A DNA stretch of 18,252 bases from CAJUOR01 sp964596105 (GTDB lineage Bacteria; Bacillota_I; Bacilli_A; Erysipelotrichales; Coprobacillaceae): contig CAZQRT010000023.1 of NCBI GenBank assembly GCA_964596105.1, positions 1 to 18,252 of the forward strand, read 5' to 3'. Positions within the stretch are counted from its first letter, which is position 1. The number at the start of each line of letters is the position of its first letter. The translations under genes and the position numbers were made by a program. Of the stretch, positions 1 to 6,624 are shown one piece after another. Below the pieces are notes generated by a model. That model worked only from the letters and a program-made list of their open reading frames with translations, was not told where the DNA came from and made no database searches.

Positions 1-110
1 GCAATTCACCATTATCTATTCAAAGTGCTAAATATTCTTTAAAAGTTCTTGCACAAATGAATTTGATTGATTATGATGTCAATAGAAAAAGAAAAGAGGG
101 ATATTCATGA
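1..110 (+). CDS. C-terminal fragment of an unrecognised protein (5' end outside window)
   Basis: An open frame enters from the left edge (first full codon at 3) and ends at TGA 108-110, giving about 35 residues ending in KRKEGYS. The stop overlaps the ATG of the next gene as ATGA, typical of translationally coupled genes. The last residues have the Ser-Ala-x-x-x-Leu-x-x-Leu-x-x-Met-x-Leu-Ile rhythm of a winged-helix end, but I do not recognise the family. The first 100 bases are only about 28% GC against roughly 55% in the next gene, so the fragment has different codon use and may be of foreign origin. In AT-rich DNA a 35-codon stop-free run can arise by chance, so its coding status rests mostly on the ATGA overlap. 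Confidence 0.4.
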   Translation, partial: NSPLSIQSAKYSLKVLAQMNLIDYDVNRKRKEGYS

Positions 111-376
111 ACAGAAAAAAACACCAGTACACCACACCGGAACAAGACGCCTACATCCAGGAACTCAAAGTGAACCTGTTAAAAAAGATCGCGGACATCC
201 GCCATTACCAGGGCCTGACCCAGAAAAACCTTGAAGCCCAGTGCGGCGTGCGCCAGCCCATGATCGCGCGCATGGAAAACGGCGACGCCAACCCCCAGAT
301 CACCACACTGCTAAGACTCTTAGTGCCATTAGGCATGACCATCACCATTGTCCCCCTGGATCATAAAGAACTCTAA
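107..376 (+). CDS. XRE-family HTH protein, HigA antitoxin-like
   Basis: This 89-residue protein has one helix-turn-helix of the XRE/Cro-CI type at about residues 27-75, including the usual LTQ...LE..CGV.QP.IARMENG core and a PQITTLLRLL helix. A short hydrophobic tail (MTITIVPL) is typical of HigA/phage-type antitoxins. The ATG follows a GAGGG ribosome binding site at 96-100 with a six-base spacer, and overlaps the stop of the AT-rich upstream frame. A terminator begins at its stop codon. By family it should bind an operator and, if this is a toxin-antitoxin pair, neutralise the upstream gene product. The visible end of that product does not resemble HigB/RelE, so the pairing is inference. It could also be a stand-alone repressor. 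Confidence 0.75.
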   Translation: MNRKKHQYTTPEQDAYIQELKVNLLKKIADIRHYQGLTQKNLEAQCGVRQPMIARMENGDANPQITTLLRLLVPLGMTITIVPLDHKEL

Positions 377-400
377 AAAGCGACCTTCATCGCTTTTTTT
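375..400 (+). terminator. Rho-independent terminator of the XRE gene
   Basis: A perfect 9-bp stem pairs 375-383 with 390-398 around a six-base loop, and a run of seven T ends at 400. The stem begins inside the TAA stop codon of the XRE gene. Confidence 0.85.
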
Positions 401-406
401 GTATAC

Positions 407-433
407 AAAAAAAGAGTATCCTAAGCGATACTC
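407..433 (-). terminator. Rho-independent terminator of the cytidylate-kinase-like gene
   Basis: A perfect 7-bp stem (414-420 with 427-433, six-base loop) is followed on the minus strand by seven T (407-413). It overlaps the stop codon of the minus-strand gene and faces the plus-strand terminator a few bases away, so the two converging units are insulated from each other. Confidence 0.85.
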
Positions 434-1016
434 ATTTCATGTGATTAAAAGCCGTCACGATCATATCCGCGGCCTCAACTAAACCGATGTCGCTGTTAAT
501 CGTGAGATCATAATTCTTCAAATCACCCCAGCGGTTTGTCGTGTAATAGTTATAATAGCTGCTGCGGCGCCTGTCCATCTTCTTAATCTGCTTGTCAACA
601 TCACCGTCATCCTCATGATAGTCATTGACAATGCGTTCCTTGCGACTCTTTTCAGGAGCGTGGATGAAAACCCGTAAGACGGAATCATAATCCTCCAGAA
701 TATAATCACCGCAGCCATTGACGATAATGCACGAATCATTATCCGCCAGATGCTTGATAATCTGCGACTGCATGGCGAAAACTTTATCATTGAGCGGAAG
801 ATCAAATGCTCCGGTCGTCATCGTATATAAAAAGCTCGAACTCTTCGTCTCCGACGCGCGACGGATCATATCCACATCATAGCCCATTTCCTTTGCCGCC
901 ATGTCGATAATTTCATTATCATAGTAGACCATACTCAAACGCTCGGCAACCAGCTGCGCGATTTTCCGTCCCCCTGAACCATATTCACGACCGATGGTAA
1001 TCACTTTATGAGCCAT
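432..1016 (-). CDS. Cytidylate kinase-like family protein (AAA_26)
   Basis: A 194-residue P-loop kinase-like protein. It opens with the family signature VITIGREYGSGG, whose Walker A-like loop lies at residues 9-16. It has a mid-protein IIVNGCGDYIL strand, an arginine-rich lid region, and the closing RR.SYYNYYT..RWGDLKNYDL segment characteristic of the Cytidylate kinase-like family (PF13189), common in gut Bacillota. It is shorter than true Cmk (about 220 residues) and the physiological substrate is not established, so I give no symbol. The start has an AAGGAGGG site about seven bases upstream. It follows the zinc-ribbon protein gene by 75 bp, has a candidate -10 of its own, and ends in a strong terminator. 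Confidence 0.88.
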   Translation of the reverse strand: MAHKVITIGREYGSGGRKIAQLVAERLSMVYYDNEIIDMAAKEMGYDVDMIRRASETKSSSFLYTMTTGAFDLPLNDKVFAMQSQIIKHLADNDSCIIVNGCGDYILEDYDSVLRVFIHAPEKSRKERIVNDYHEDDGDVDKQIKKMDRRRSSYYNYYTTNRWGDLKNYDLTINSDIGLVEAADMIVTAFNHMK

Positions 1017-1036
1017 AGGTATCCCTCCTTATATCC

Positions 1037-1042
1037 ATTATA
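1037..1042 (-). promoter_or_regulatory. Candidate -10 box for the cytidylate-kinase-like gene
   Basis: The minus strand reads TATAAT here, 20 bp upstream of the ATG and in an AT-rich 75-bp gap. No good -35 is present at 16-18 bp, so this is tentative. Transcription may also read in from the upstream gene, after which I see no terminator. Confidence 0.3.
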
Positions 1043-1091
1043 TACCAAAATGGCAACGAGTTCACTTGTTTTTTTACTTTATTAAGCCCCG

Positions 1092-2213
1092 TTATTTATT
1101 CGCGATCGCGTAAAGCGGCACCTCCAGGTAATTATTCGGATCCACCGAAACAAAGAACCCGTCCTGCCCTGAAGTCAGGCGGTAATAAATCCAGGTACCC
1201 GCCGCCTCAAGACTCTCCGCCTTAGCGGTACTCAGCTGCGTGAGGTGGCCGTTATCAAGCTCCAGGCGATATACCCCGGCGCTAGTTGAGGAATAAAACA
1301 AATCCTGACCGCTTAAAGCGAAACTGCTCACCGCGCCATCCACCAGCACCGTCTTCCGCTGATCATCCAGGTTGAGACGCACCAGCGCCCCGTCCTTTTG
1401 ATAATAGACCCAGTTGTCCTGCGCGACAAAACCGGCAAAACTGCTTCCCTCCGCCAGCGGCATCACCGATCCGCCGCGAAGCGGCACCTTATATAAACCC
1501 TTTTGGTTGGAATAATACAGCCAGTCGCCATCCACCCCGAAACAAAGCGTCCCGTCCGGAGCCATCAGGCGCTTGTCCTCACCCAAAAGATCCGACATGT
1601 AAACCGCCCGGCTGTCTAGATCCGTATAAAACAGATGATCCCCCACCGCCAAAAGACCAGCCGCCTGGATCTTCAGATTCGTCTCGCTTTTGCCATTCAA
1701 ATCCACACATTTAATCGTCTGATCCTTGCCGTCCACATAATAAATGCGGTCCCTGATCACATTCAGCATGCCCGCCTCGCCCCGCCATAAAGACTGCTTC
1801 AAATCCAAAGCGTAACTGCAGCGGTAAACCTGCCCGTTCTCATAGACATACAGCGTTTCCCCGGACTTCGCCAGCACCCCGCCATTCAACAGGTTGCTTG
1901 GCTCATTGCCGGTATCATTGACCGCCTTCAGCGTGACCAGATGATCATGAAAATCACGCGGCGGCCTGTCCGCCGTGGCAATATTGAAATAATAGAAAAG
2001 ACCCAGCCCGACCGTCACCACCAGAAGCAAAACGCCGCCCCAGTAGAAAAAACGGTGCTTGTGCTGCCCGATCGTACTCCACCAGTGCAGCCTTTTTTCC
2101 AGCCGCTCCGGACCCATATTCTTCAGTTCCCGGGGCAGCTCGATCTTCGCCTGACAGTAAGGACAGACCGTGCTGTCAGCGGAAATTTCCTGATGACAAG
2201 AGGGACACTTCAT
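1092..2213 (-). CDS. Zinc-ribbon, single-pass membrane protein with DUF5050-like propeller repeats
   Basis: A 373-residue protein with three visible parts. An N-terminal zinc ribbon uses two CxxC knuckles (C3/C6 and C17/C20). One membrane helix spans about residues 56-78. A long C-terminal region carries at least six repeats built around (L/W)(F/Y)Y followed by a short strand and a Val/Leu-rich strand, as in DUF5050 and other beta-propeller-like proteins. By the positive-inside rule the ribbon should be cytoplasmic and the repeats outside. Its ATG overlaps the stop of the upstream 69-residue gene as TAATG, so the two are probably translationally coupled. Enzymatic motifs are absent. A binding or sensing role across the membrane is inference. 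Confidence 0.75.
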   Translation of the reverse strand: MKCPSCHQEISADSTVCPYCQAKIELPRELKNMGPERLEKRLHWWSTIGQHKHRFFYWGGVLLLVVTVGLGLFYYFNIATADRPPRDFHDHLVTLKAVNDTGNEPSNLLNGGVLAKSGETLYVYENGQVYRCSYALDLKQSLWRGEAGMLNVIRDRIYYVDGKDQTIKCVDLNGKSETNLKIQAAGLLAVGDHLFYTDLDSRAVYMSDLLGEDKRLMAPDGTLCFGVDGDWLYYSNQKGLYKVPLRGGSVMPLAEGSSFAGFVAQDNWVYYQKDGALVRLNLDDQRKTVLVDGAVSSFALSGQDLFYSSTSAGVYRLELDNGHLTQLSTAKAESLEAAGTWIYYRLTSGQDGFFVSVDPNNYLEVPLYAIANK

Positions 2214-2422
2214 TATTCCTCATCCTTTATCACAAAATCCGCGTCAATCACATCCGGATTATCAGGACGGCGCGGTTTGGGCTTAGGCTGCTGGGAAACT
2301 TTCCGGGAACGAAAAACCGTATACAAAACATACCCCAGCATCAATACCCAGGCAAAAGGCCCGAGAAACCTCATCAACATCGATATGACAAAAAACCATA
2401 AAATTGGGGACACGAAAATCAT
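2213..2422 (-). CDS. Small membrane protein with acidic tail, unknown function
   Basis: A 69-residue protein. Residues 1-37 are strongly hydrophobic (one long or two short membrane segments, with a Gly-Pro at the break). A basic, proline-rich linker (RSRK...KPKPRR) and an acidic C-terminus ending IKDEE follow. The start has an AGGAGGGGG site five bases upstream. It begins 16 bp after the XRE gene and its stop overlaps the ATG of the zinc-ribbon gene (TAATG). I do not recognise the family. Tight coupling on both sides suggests it works with the zinc-ribbon membrane protein, perhaps as a partner in the membrane. Confidence 0.65.
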   Translation of the reverse strand: MIFVSPILWFFVISMLMRFLGPFAWVLMLGYVLYTVFRSRKVSQQPKPKPRRPDNPDVIDADFVIKDEE

Positions 2423-2438
2423 GCTTTCCCCCTCCTAT

Positions 2439-2642
2439 CTATAAAAACAAATCAGGAACCGAAACCTCGAGACCGCCGGCCAGCCGCTCAATGACCTTCA
2501 AAGTGACATTCCGCTTGCCCCGTTCCACATCCGAGATATAATTCTTGCTTAAATTGCAGCGGAACCCCAGCTCCTCCTGAGAGATCTGCAGCTGCTTGCG
2601 ATACGATCGCACCTTATTGCCAAAACGAACCTCAATGTTCAT
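2439..2642 (-). CDS. Small XRE-family HTH regulator
   Basis: A 67-residue protein that is almost entirely one XRE helix-turn-helix (residues 9-61, with the ISQEELGFRCNLSKNYISDVERGKR core and the final V.DLF). The ATG has a GGAGGAG site seven bases upstream that lies inside whiA, and the gene overlaps the whiA end by 11 bp. It is followed at once by the small membrane protein and the zinc-ribbon protein. Single-domain regulators of this kind usually act on nearby genes, so autoregulation of this cluster is a reasonable inference, but no operator is apparent. It is unrelated in detail to the XRE protein at the left edge. Confidence 0.85.
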   Translation of the reverse strand: MNIEVRFGNKVRSYRKQLQISQEELGFRCNLSKNYISDVERGKRNVTLKVIERLAGGLEVSVPDLFL

Positions 2643-3582
2643 GTTGTTTCTCCTCCTGCAGTAACCGGTAATAAGAGGCCTTATCTTTGATCTTTTTAAA
2701 ACGGTGGTGAAGCCCCGACTTGCTGATGGTCTGCCCCGTCTTCTGAAAATAAAGATCAGCGAGATCCGTCAGGCTGACATCCGGATTCTCCATCCTCAGC
2801 CGCGCCGCCAGCACGGTATTCTCATCAAAATCCGCCCAGCCGTTATAAGCGTCAATCAGCTCGATATCCGCCACCTGCCCGGCCCCCGTCCGGGCGCTTT
2901 TCATCTCATTGGCGATGACACAGTTATCCCAGCGGTTGATATTATTCGAGAAATCCCGCCCGATGCGAGCCTCCTCAAAATCAAACAGCGACTGCGGCGC
3001 CCCCACGATCCTTAAAAAATCCGCGATGCGCTCACTCGCCTTGATATAAACCACCGTTTTATTACGCCGCGTGACCGTCTTGGCATGCAAATGAAACTGC
3101 TCCATCAAATCGCGAATAAAATAAGCCAGAGACTCCTCGCTCACAGCGATCTCCAGATGATAATTAGACGTCGCCGGATCATTGACCGACCCCGCCGCGA
3201 GAAAAGCCCCCGCCAGATAAGCGCGCAGACAGCACGACTTCTTCAGCCGGTACACCGAAGGCACCGGCTCCTGCATAAGCCCTAAATCATCCAATATCTC
3301 ACGGGCCTTGTGAATGCGCAAAAGATAGACATTATTCTTTTTTAACTTCTGTTTTTTCGCGACGAGAAACTCGATCTCCGGCTGATACAGATCCTTTAAC
3401 AGCCGGTGCGCCTTCGCGGCGATCTTGGCATTCTCCGTCCGCAAAGTCAAAACCATCGCGCCATTTGAAATTTCCAGATGGCCGTTGATCTTCAACAGCG
3501 CCAAAAGCAAGGCGCGCTCACAGCAAGGCGCGAAATCGTTAAAAACGATCTCCTCTTTAACCTGCCGGGAAAAAGAGATCAA
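2632..3582 (-). CDS. whiA: DNA-binding protein WhiA
   Basis: A 316-residue WhiA: an N-terminal LAGLIDADG-homing-endonuclease-like fold (the family lacks nuclease activity) followed by a C-terminal helix-turn-helix. Visible family features are the FSRQVKEEI start, CC.RA.LAGAFLAAGSVNDP in the middle, FLRIVGAPQSLFDFEE, and the C-terminal NPDVSLTDLADL...SKSGLHHRFKKI helix-turn-helix. Length matches the family (300-330). In Bacillota WhiA influences cell division and chromosome segregation. In Streptomyces it is a sporulation regulator. It overlaps rapZ by 4 bp (ATGA) and the XRE gene by 11 bp. The yvcK/glmR gene that sits between rapZ and whiA in Bacillus is absent here. Confidence 0.95.
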   Translation of the reverse strand: MISFSRQVKEEIVFNDFAPCCERALLLALLKINGHLEISNGAMVLTLRTENAKIAAKAHRLLKDLYQPEIEFLVAKKQKLKKNNVYLLRIHKAREILDDLGLMQEPVPSVYRLKKSCCLRAYLAGAFLAAGSVNDPATSNYHLEIAVSEESLAYFIRDLMEQFHLHAKTVTRRNKTVVYIKASERIADFLRIVGAPQSLFDFEEARIGRDFSNNINRWDNCVIANEMKSARTGAGQVADIELIDAYNGWADFDENTVLAARLRMENPDVSLTDLADLYFQKTGQTISKSGLHHRFKKIKDKASYYRLLQEEKQHEH

Positions 3583-4433
3583 TGCGCGGCGTCCCGGTGC
3601 AGGCGGTGGACCTGATAACGCTGCCCGTAATAATCCGCGAAGTAATTGGTCAAAGCCACCGAACGGTGCTGCCCGCCGGTACAGCCGATCCCCACCACAA
3701 GATGCATCTTGCCCTCGCGCTCAAAATTCTGAAACAGATAATCCAATAACTCCGTTAACCGCGCGATAAAATCCTTCGTCTCCGGCTTGTCGATGACATA
3801 ATCATAAACCGCCTGATCATTGCCCGTCAAATTCCTTAAACTCTCCTCATAATAAGGATTAGGCAGAAAGCGCACATCAAACAGCAAATCAGCGTCACGG
3901 GGAATCCCGTATTTATAACCGAAAGACACAAAACTGATCCGGAAAGGATCCGTCACGCTGTAAGTAAACAGCCGCTCGAGATGCTCCTGAAACCGCGCGA
4001 TCGTCGACCGCGAAGTATCAAGGACAATATTCGCGTTCTGCTTGACCGGCTCCGCGATCCTCCGCTCAAAAGAAATCGCGTCCAGAAGCGAACTGGCGCG
4101 GTTGCTGATCAGAAGCGGATGCGAGCGCCGCGTAAACTTGTAGCGGGTCAGAAGAATGTCATCCTCACAGTCCAGAAAGAGAATAGTCAGAGCGATCCAG
4201 TCCAGATTGGAAAGGATGCGGATCGCGTTGATGGCGTCATTCAGACTCACCGCCATGGCGACCTTCGTATAGAGATTGCTCGTTTTCAAAAGCTCCCCGA
4301 ACTGCTCCAGAAGCATAACCGGATAATTGTCAATGCACTGAAACTCCATATTCTCAAACACAGCCATGGCACTGGTCTTGCCGGCTCCCGACATCCCGGT
4401 CACCATGACCACCTGAATCTTCTCATCCATCAT
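3579..4433 (-). CDS. rapZ: RapZ/YvcJ family nucleotide-binding RNase adapter protein
   Basis: A 284-residue RapZ family protein. Walker A GMSGAGKT is at residues 13-20, then the DNYP segment, FLDCEDDILLTRYKFTRRSHPL, and the C-terminal domain with GCTGGQHRSV at 250-259. The family is full length here. In E. coli RapZ adapts RNase E to the GlmZ small RNA. In Bacillota (YvcJ) it binds and hydrolyses nucleotides and its role is less clear. The annotated start is the first of two adjacent ATG codons, with GGGG four bases upstream, and either could be used. A candidate promoter lies in the 56-bp gap to DUF1146. It is followed by whiA with an ATGA overlap. Confidence 0.94.
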   Translation of the reverse strand: MMDEKIQVVMVTGMSGAGKTSAMAVFENMEFQCIDNYPVMLLEQFGELLKTSNLYTKVAMAVSLNDAINAIRILSNLDWIALTILFLDCEDDILLTRYKFTRRSHPLLISNRASSLLDAISFERRIAEPVKQNANIVLDTSRSTIARFQEHLERLFTYSVTDPFRISFVSFGYKYGIPRDADLLFDVRFLPNPYYEESLRNLTGNDQAVYDYVIDKPETKDFIARLTELLDYLFQNFEREGKMHLVVGIGCTGGQHRSVALTNYFADYYGQRYQVHRLHRDAAH

Positions 4434-4447
4434 ACCGCCCCGCTTTC

Positions 4448-4475
4448 ATCTTATCACATTTTAAGTGAACTTCAA
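4448..4475 (-). promoter_or_regulatory. Candidate promoter for the rapZ-whiA operon
   Basis: On the minus strand TTGAAG (4470-4475) is 16 bp from TAAGAT (4448-4453), which is preceded by TGA, an extended -10. It lies 15 bp before the rapZ start codon, so the leader would be very short. Confidence 0.5.
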
Positions 4476-4489
4476 AGCAATAGACTTTT

Positions 4490-4681
4490 TTAAAACCGCA
4501 GCGCCAGAATAAAACTGGCTGTCAGATAAGTTAAAGAAAAAACGATCACGGCATACAGGAAATAAAAAGCGGCGACATGATTTTTCTTCAAAAGCGGACT
4601 GAAATTAACCGCCGTCAGCCCGTACATCACCATCACCAGGCTCAAAGCATACACCGCGAACTTGACAATCTTGTAAATCAT
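4490..4681 (-). CDS. DUF1146 family small membrane protein (YwzB-like)
   Basis: A 63-residue protein with two membrane helices separated by the short basic loop typical of DUF1146 (NFSPLLKKN followed by a second helix ending in ASFILAL). In Bacillus subtilis the homologue ywzB lies just after the atp operon, and here the gene is also near atp, which supports the call. I chose the ATG at 4681. It overlaps the esterase stop as ATGA and has GGGGA about six bases upstream, whereas the longer start at 4696 (five more residues) has no ribosome binding site. Function is unknown. The distance from atpC (two other genes between) differs from Bacillus. Confidence 0.75.
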   Translation of the reverse strand: MIYKIVKFAVYALSLVMVMYGLTAVNFSPLLKKNHVAAFYFLYAVIVFSLTYLTASFILALRF

Positions 4682-5418
4682 AAGATCCCCAGCCATTTCG
4701 TATACGTCATCACCTGTTTATCCCAGGTCGCCTCGCTGTGATTCCCGTCCTTGATTAAATCAAACGTAACCATCGCCCCGTGATTCAGGCAGGCATCCAT
4801 GATCCGCATGTGGCGGATGACGACATCGCAAAGCTGATTTTTATCCGTCACCTCATTGCCGCCGTAGCTGAGATAAACGCGGTGCTTTTCCAGCGTCGTC
4901 AAATCCGAAAGCAGCTGCCTCTCACAAAGGAAAAACGACGAAGACAGACAAGCCGCCCCGGTATAAACCTCGGGATACTTGATGATGCCGTATAACGCCA
5001 TCAGCCCGCCCATGGAACTGCCGCCAATATAATGAATGCCATTGGTGCGGTACTGCGCCGCGATCTCATCTTTTAACTCTGTCGCCATCCACGCCATCAG
5101 CGCCGCCCCGCGCCCGTCGAGACTGCCCAGCCGGCTCGCCTTCACCGGATAAGGGCAAAACTCATGCAGGCGCTCACGCCCCTCATGATTACACTCCAGC
5201 CCCACGACAATACAGTCGACATGCGCCGCCTCATACTGCTCGCTGATATGCCAGGCGTGCCCGTACGTCGCGTCCTCGTCAAAAAACAGATTATGGCCGT
5301 CAAACATATAGAACACCGGATAGCTCTTATCAGTCTCGTCATAATCATCCGGCACATAAATATGCAGCTGGCGCCATAACCCGAAAGGGGTAATCTCAAT
5401 CATTCTTTTTTCAATCAT
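4678..5418 (-). CDS. Alpha/beta hydrolase, esterase D/Fes-like family
   Basis: A 246-residue cytoplasmic esterase of the putative esterase (PF00756-like) family. The nucleophile elbow GGSSMGG is at 132-138 (S135), the catalytic His is likely H227 in GNHSEATW, and the N-terminal PVFYMFDGHNLFFDE block is typical of the YbbA/IroE-like branch. No signal peptide is present. The substrate cannot be read from the sequence. The start at 5418 has GGGAGG six bases upstream. A second in-frame ATG 15 bp later lies in an exact repeat of the start region. The gene begins 24 bp after the T-run of a terminator and overlaps DUF1146 by ATGA. Confidence 0.85.
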   Translation of the reverse strand: MIEKRMIEITPFGLWRQLHIYVPDDYDETDKSYPVFYMFDGHNLFFDEDATYGHAWHISEQYEAAHVDCIVVGLECNHEGRERLHEFCPYPVKASRLGSLDGRGAALMAWMATELKDEIAAQYRTNGIHYIGGSSMGGLMALYGIIKYPEVYTGAACLSSSFFLCERQLLSDLTTLEKHRVYLSYGGNEVTDKNQLCDVVIRHMRIMDACLNHGAMVTFDLIKDGNHSEATWDKQVMTYTKWLGIL

Positions 5419-5442
5419 TCTATTCCTCCCAAATTCTTTTTT

Positions 5443-5480
5443 AAAAAAAGCTTGGACTATTTTAATTCGTCCAAAGCTTT
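5443..5480 (-). terminator. Terminator between the two-helix membrane protein gene and the esterase gene
   Basis: The minus strand forms an 11-bp stem with one bulged base (5469-5480 with 5447-5457), an 11-base loop, and then a run of seven T (5443-5449). The upstream arm lies inside the end of the 219-residue protein gene. The downstream arm includes the last base of its TAG stop. Confidence 0.75.
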
Positions 5481-6116
5481 CAGCGTTTCATCATTCATCA
5501 GACTGGTATCATGATCCATCCACAAAGAAATGGTTCTTTCCTTCAATAAAGAAGCCTTGTCCTCCGCCTTCTCATACACCCCGATATTCTCCGCGTACAT
5601 CACCAGCTCGGTATCGAGACGGTCCAGCTTCTTTTCCAGCTCCGTCTGGCGGTAAGGCAGATGGTAATACCCGATCATCAGTTCCAGGATCATCAAACCG
5701 GCGGCATCCAGCGTCGCCCAGATCAGCGGCACATTCATCGTCAGCAAAAACGGCAGAATCAGCGTCAGCACCAGGCGCAGCTTCGTCAGCACCTTATAAC
5801 GGTTGCCGCAAATCGCCATATCCCGCTGCAGCTTGTTCCTTTGCGCTTTCAGCGTCGCGAAATAATTGCCCTTAACCTCCGCTTCCGACTTCGGTTCGAC
5901 ATCATCCAGATCAAAGATAAAATAATATAATTTCTTCCAGCCCTGACGGACCTTCCCCATCAATTTGGAAAATCCCGATTCCTGATTTTCCTCGTCTTCT
6001 GTCTTTTCTTCTGTCACCTCAATCGGCGCGCCCGGATTTTCCGCCGGGACCACCGGATTGGTCACCTCCGGAGTCTTGAGTTCTTCCACTTCCGTCACGG
6101 TCTTCTCTTCCGGCAT
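5457..6116 (-). CDS. Membrane protein with acidic N-terminus and two helices, unknown function
   Basis: A 219-residue protein. Residues 1-50 are acidic, Pro/Val/Thr-rich and probably disordered. A basic amphipathic stretch (about 51-65) precedes a conserved-looking YYFIFDLDD, two membrane helices follow at about 112-129 and 131-150, and a charged C-terminal helical region contains YRQTELEKKLDRLDTEL. I do not recognise the family. Start: the longest frame begins with GTG at 6125, but AGGAAG abuts that codon and is eight bases from the ATG at 6116, so the ATG is preferred. A good promoter lies upstream and a terminator overlaps the end, so it is a one-gene unit just after the atp operon. Confidence 0.7.
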   Translation of the reverse strand: MPEEKTVTEVEELKTPEVTNPVVPAENPGAPIEVTEEKTEDEENQESGFSKLMGKVRQGWKKLYYFIFDLDDVEPKSEAEVKGNYFATLKAQRNKLQRDMAICGNRYKVLTKLRLVLTLILPFLLTMNVPLIWATLDAAGLMILELMIGYYHLPYRQTELEKKLDRLDTELVMYAENIGVYEKAEDKASLLKERTISLWMDHDTSLMNDETLKALDELK

Positions 6117-6140
6117 ACAAGTCACTTCCTATCTACGCCT

Positions 6141-6169
6141 ATTTTACCAAAGACCTTCCCAATTGGCAA
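6141..6169 (-). promoter_or_regulatory. Sigma-A type promoter for the 219-residue membrane protein gene
   Basis: On the minus strand TTGCCA (6164-6169) and TAAAAT (6141-6146) are separated by exactly 17 bp, close to consensus, about 25 bp before the ATG at 6116. Confidence 0.65.
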
Positions 6170-6198
6170 ACATTGTCTAAAATTTCTGAAAAACTGCT

Positions 6199-6222
6199 AA
6201 AAAAAGGAACCCAAAGGTTCCT
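6199..6222 (-). terminator. Terminator of the atp operon
   Basis: A perfect 7-bp stem (6205-6211 with 6216-6222, loop of four) is followed on the minus strand by seven T (6199-6205). It overlaps the TAG stop of atpC, so the long operon ends here. Confidence 0.88.
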
Positions 6223-6622
6223 ATAAGTTCTTCACATGAATTCTCGTGATGGCCCGCTTTAAAGCCAGCTCGGCGCGCATGATATCGACATCCGCGCTGT
6301 GACTCTCAAGACGCTTCTGAGCCCGCTCCATGGCGCGCTGCGCCCGTTCAAGATCGATATTGTCCTTGTTTTCAATCGCGTCGGTGATGATCGTCACCAC
6401 CTGGCCGGTGACATGGATAAATCCCCCGGAAACAAAGAAATACTGACGCTGCCCGTCCGCCACAAAATTCATGGGACTGATTTCCAGAACCGCCGCGAAA
6501 GGAATCATATTCGCGAGAATGCCGAGCTGTCCGGTGGTGCTGACCACATTGACAATCTCCGCTTCCCCGTTATAAAACTCCCCTTGCGGGCAGACAATCC
6601 GCAAAGTAAACGTCGCTGCCAT
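6221..6622 (-). CDS. atpC: F1 ATP synthase epsilon subunit
   Basis: A 133-residue epsilon subunit. The N-terminal beta-sandwich starts FTLRIVCPQGEFYNGEAE and carries the GQLGILANMIPFAA segment, the counterpart of GxxGILPNHxP in the family (here with Asn-Met in place of Asn-His). The C-terminal helical hairpin (about 90-133) is Arg/Ala rich. It is part of the central stalk, contacts gamma and the c ring, and can inhibit ATP hydrolysis. The ATG is two bases after the atpD stop, with GGAAGG six bases upstream. It is the last gene of the operon, and the terminator stem overlaps its stop. Confidence 0.96.
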   Translation of the reverse strand: MAATFTLRIVCPQGEFYNGEAEIVNVVSTTGQLGILANMIPFAAVLEISPMNFVADGQRQYFFVSGGFIHVTGQVVTIITDAIENKDNIDLERAQRAMERAQKRLESHSADVDIMRAELALKRAITRIHVKNL

Positions 6623-6624
6623 AA

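Noticed and set aside
1017..1091. Terminator after the zinc-ribbon protein gene
   Set aside because: No stem followed by a T-run is found on the minus strand. The nearby run is A on that strand, so read-through into the next gene is possible.
3981..4493. 170-residue plus-strand frame over rapZ
   Set aside because: Antisense shadow of rapZ, rich in Arg and His, with no recognisable domain.
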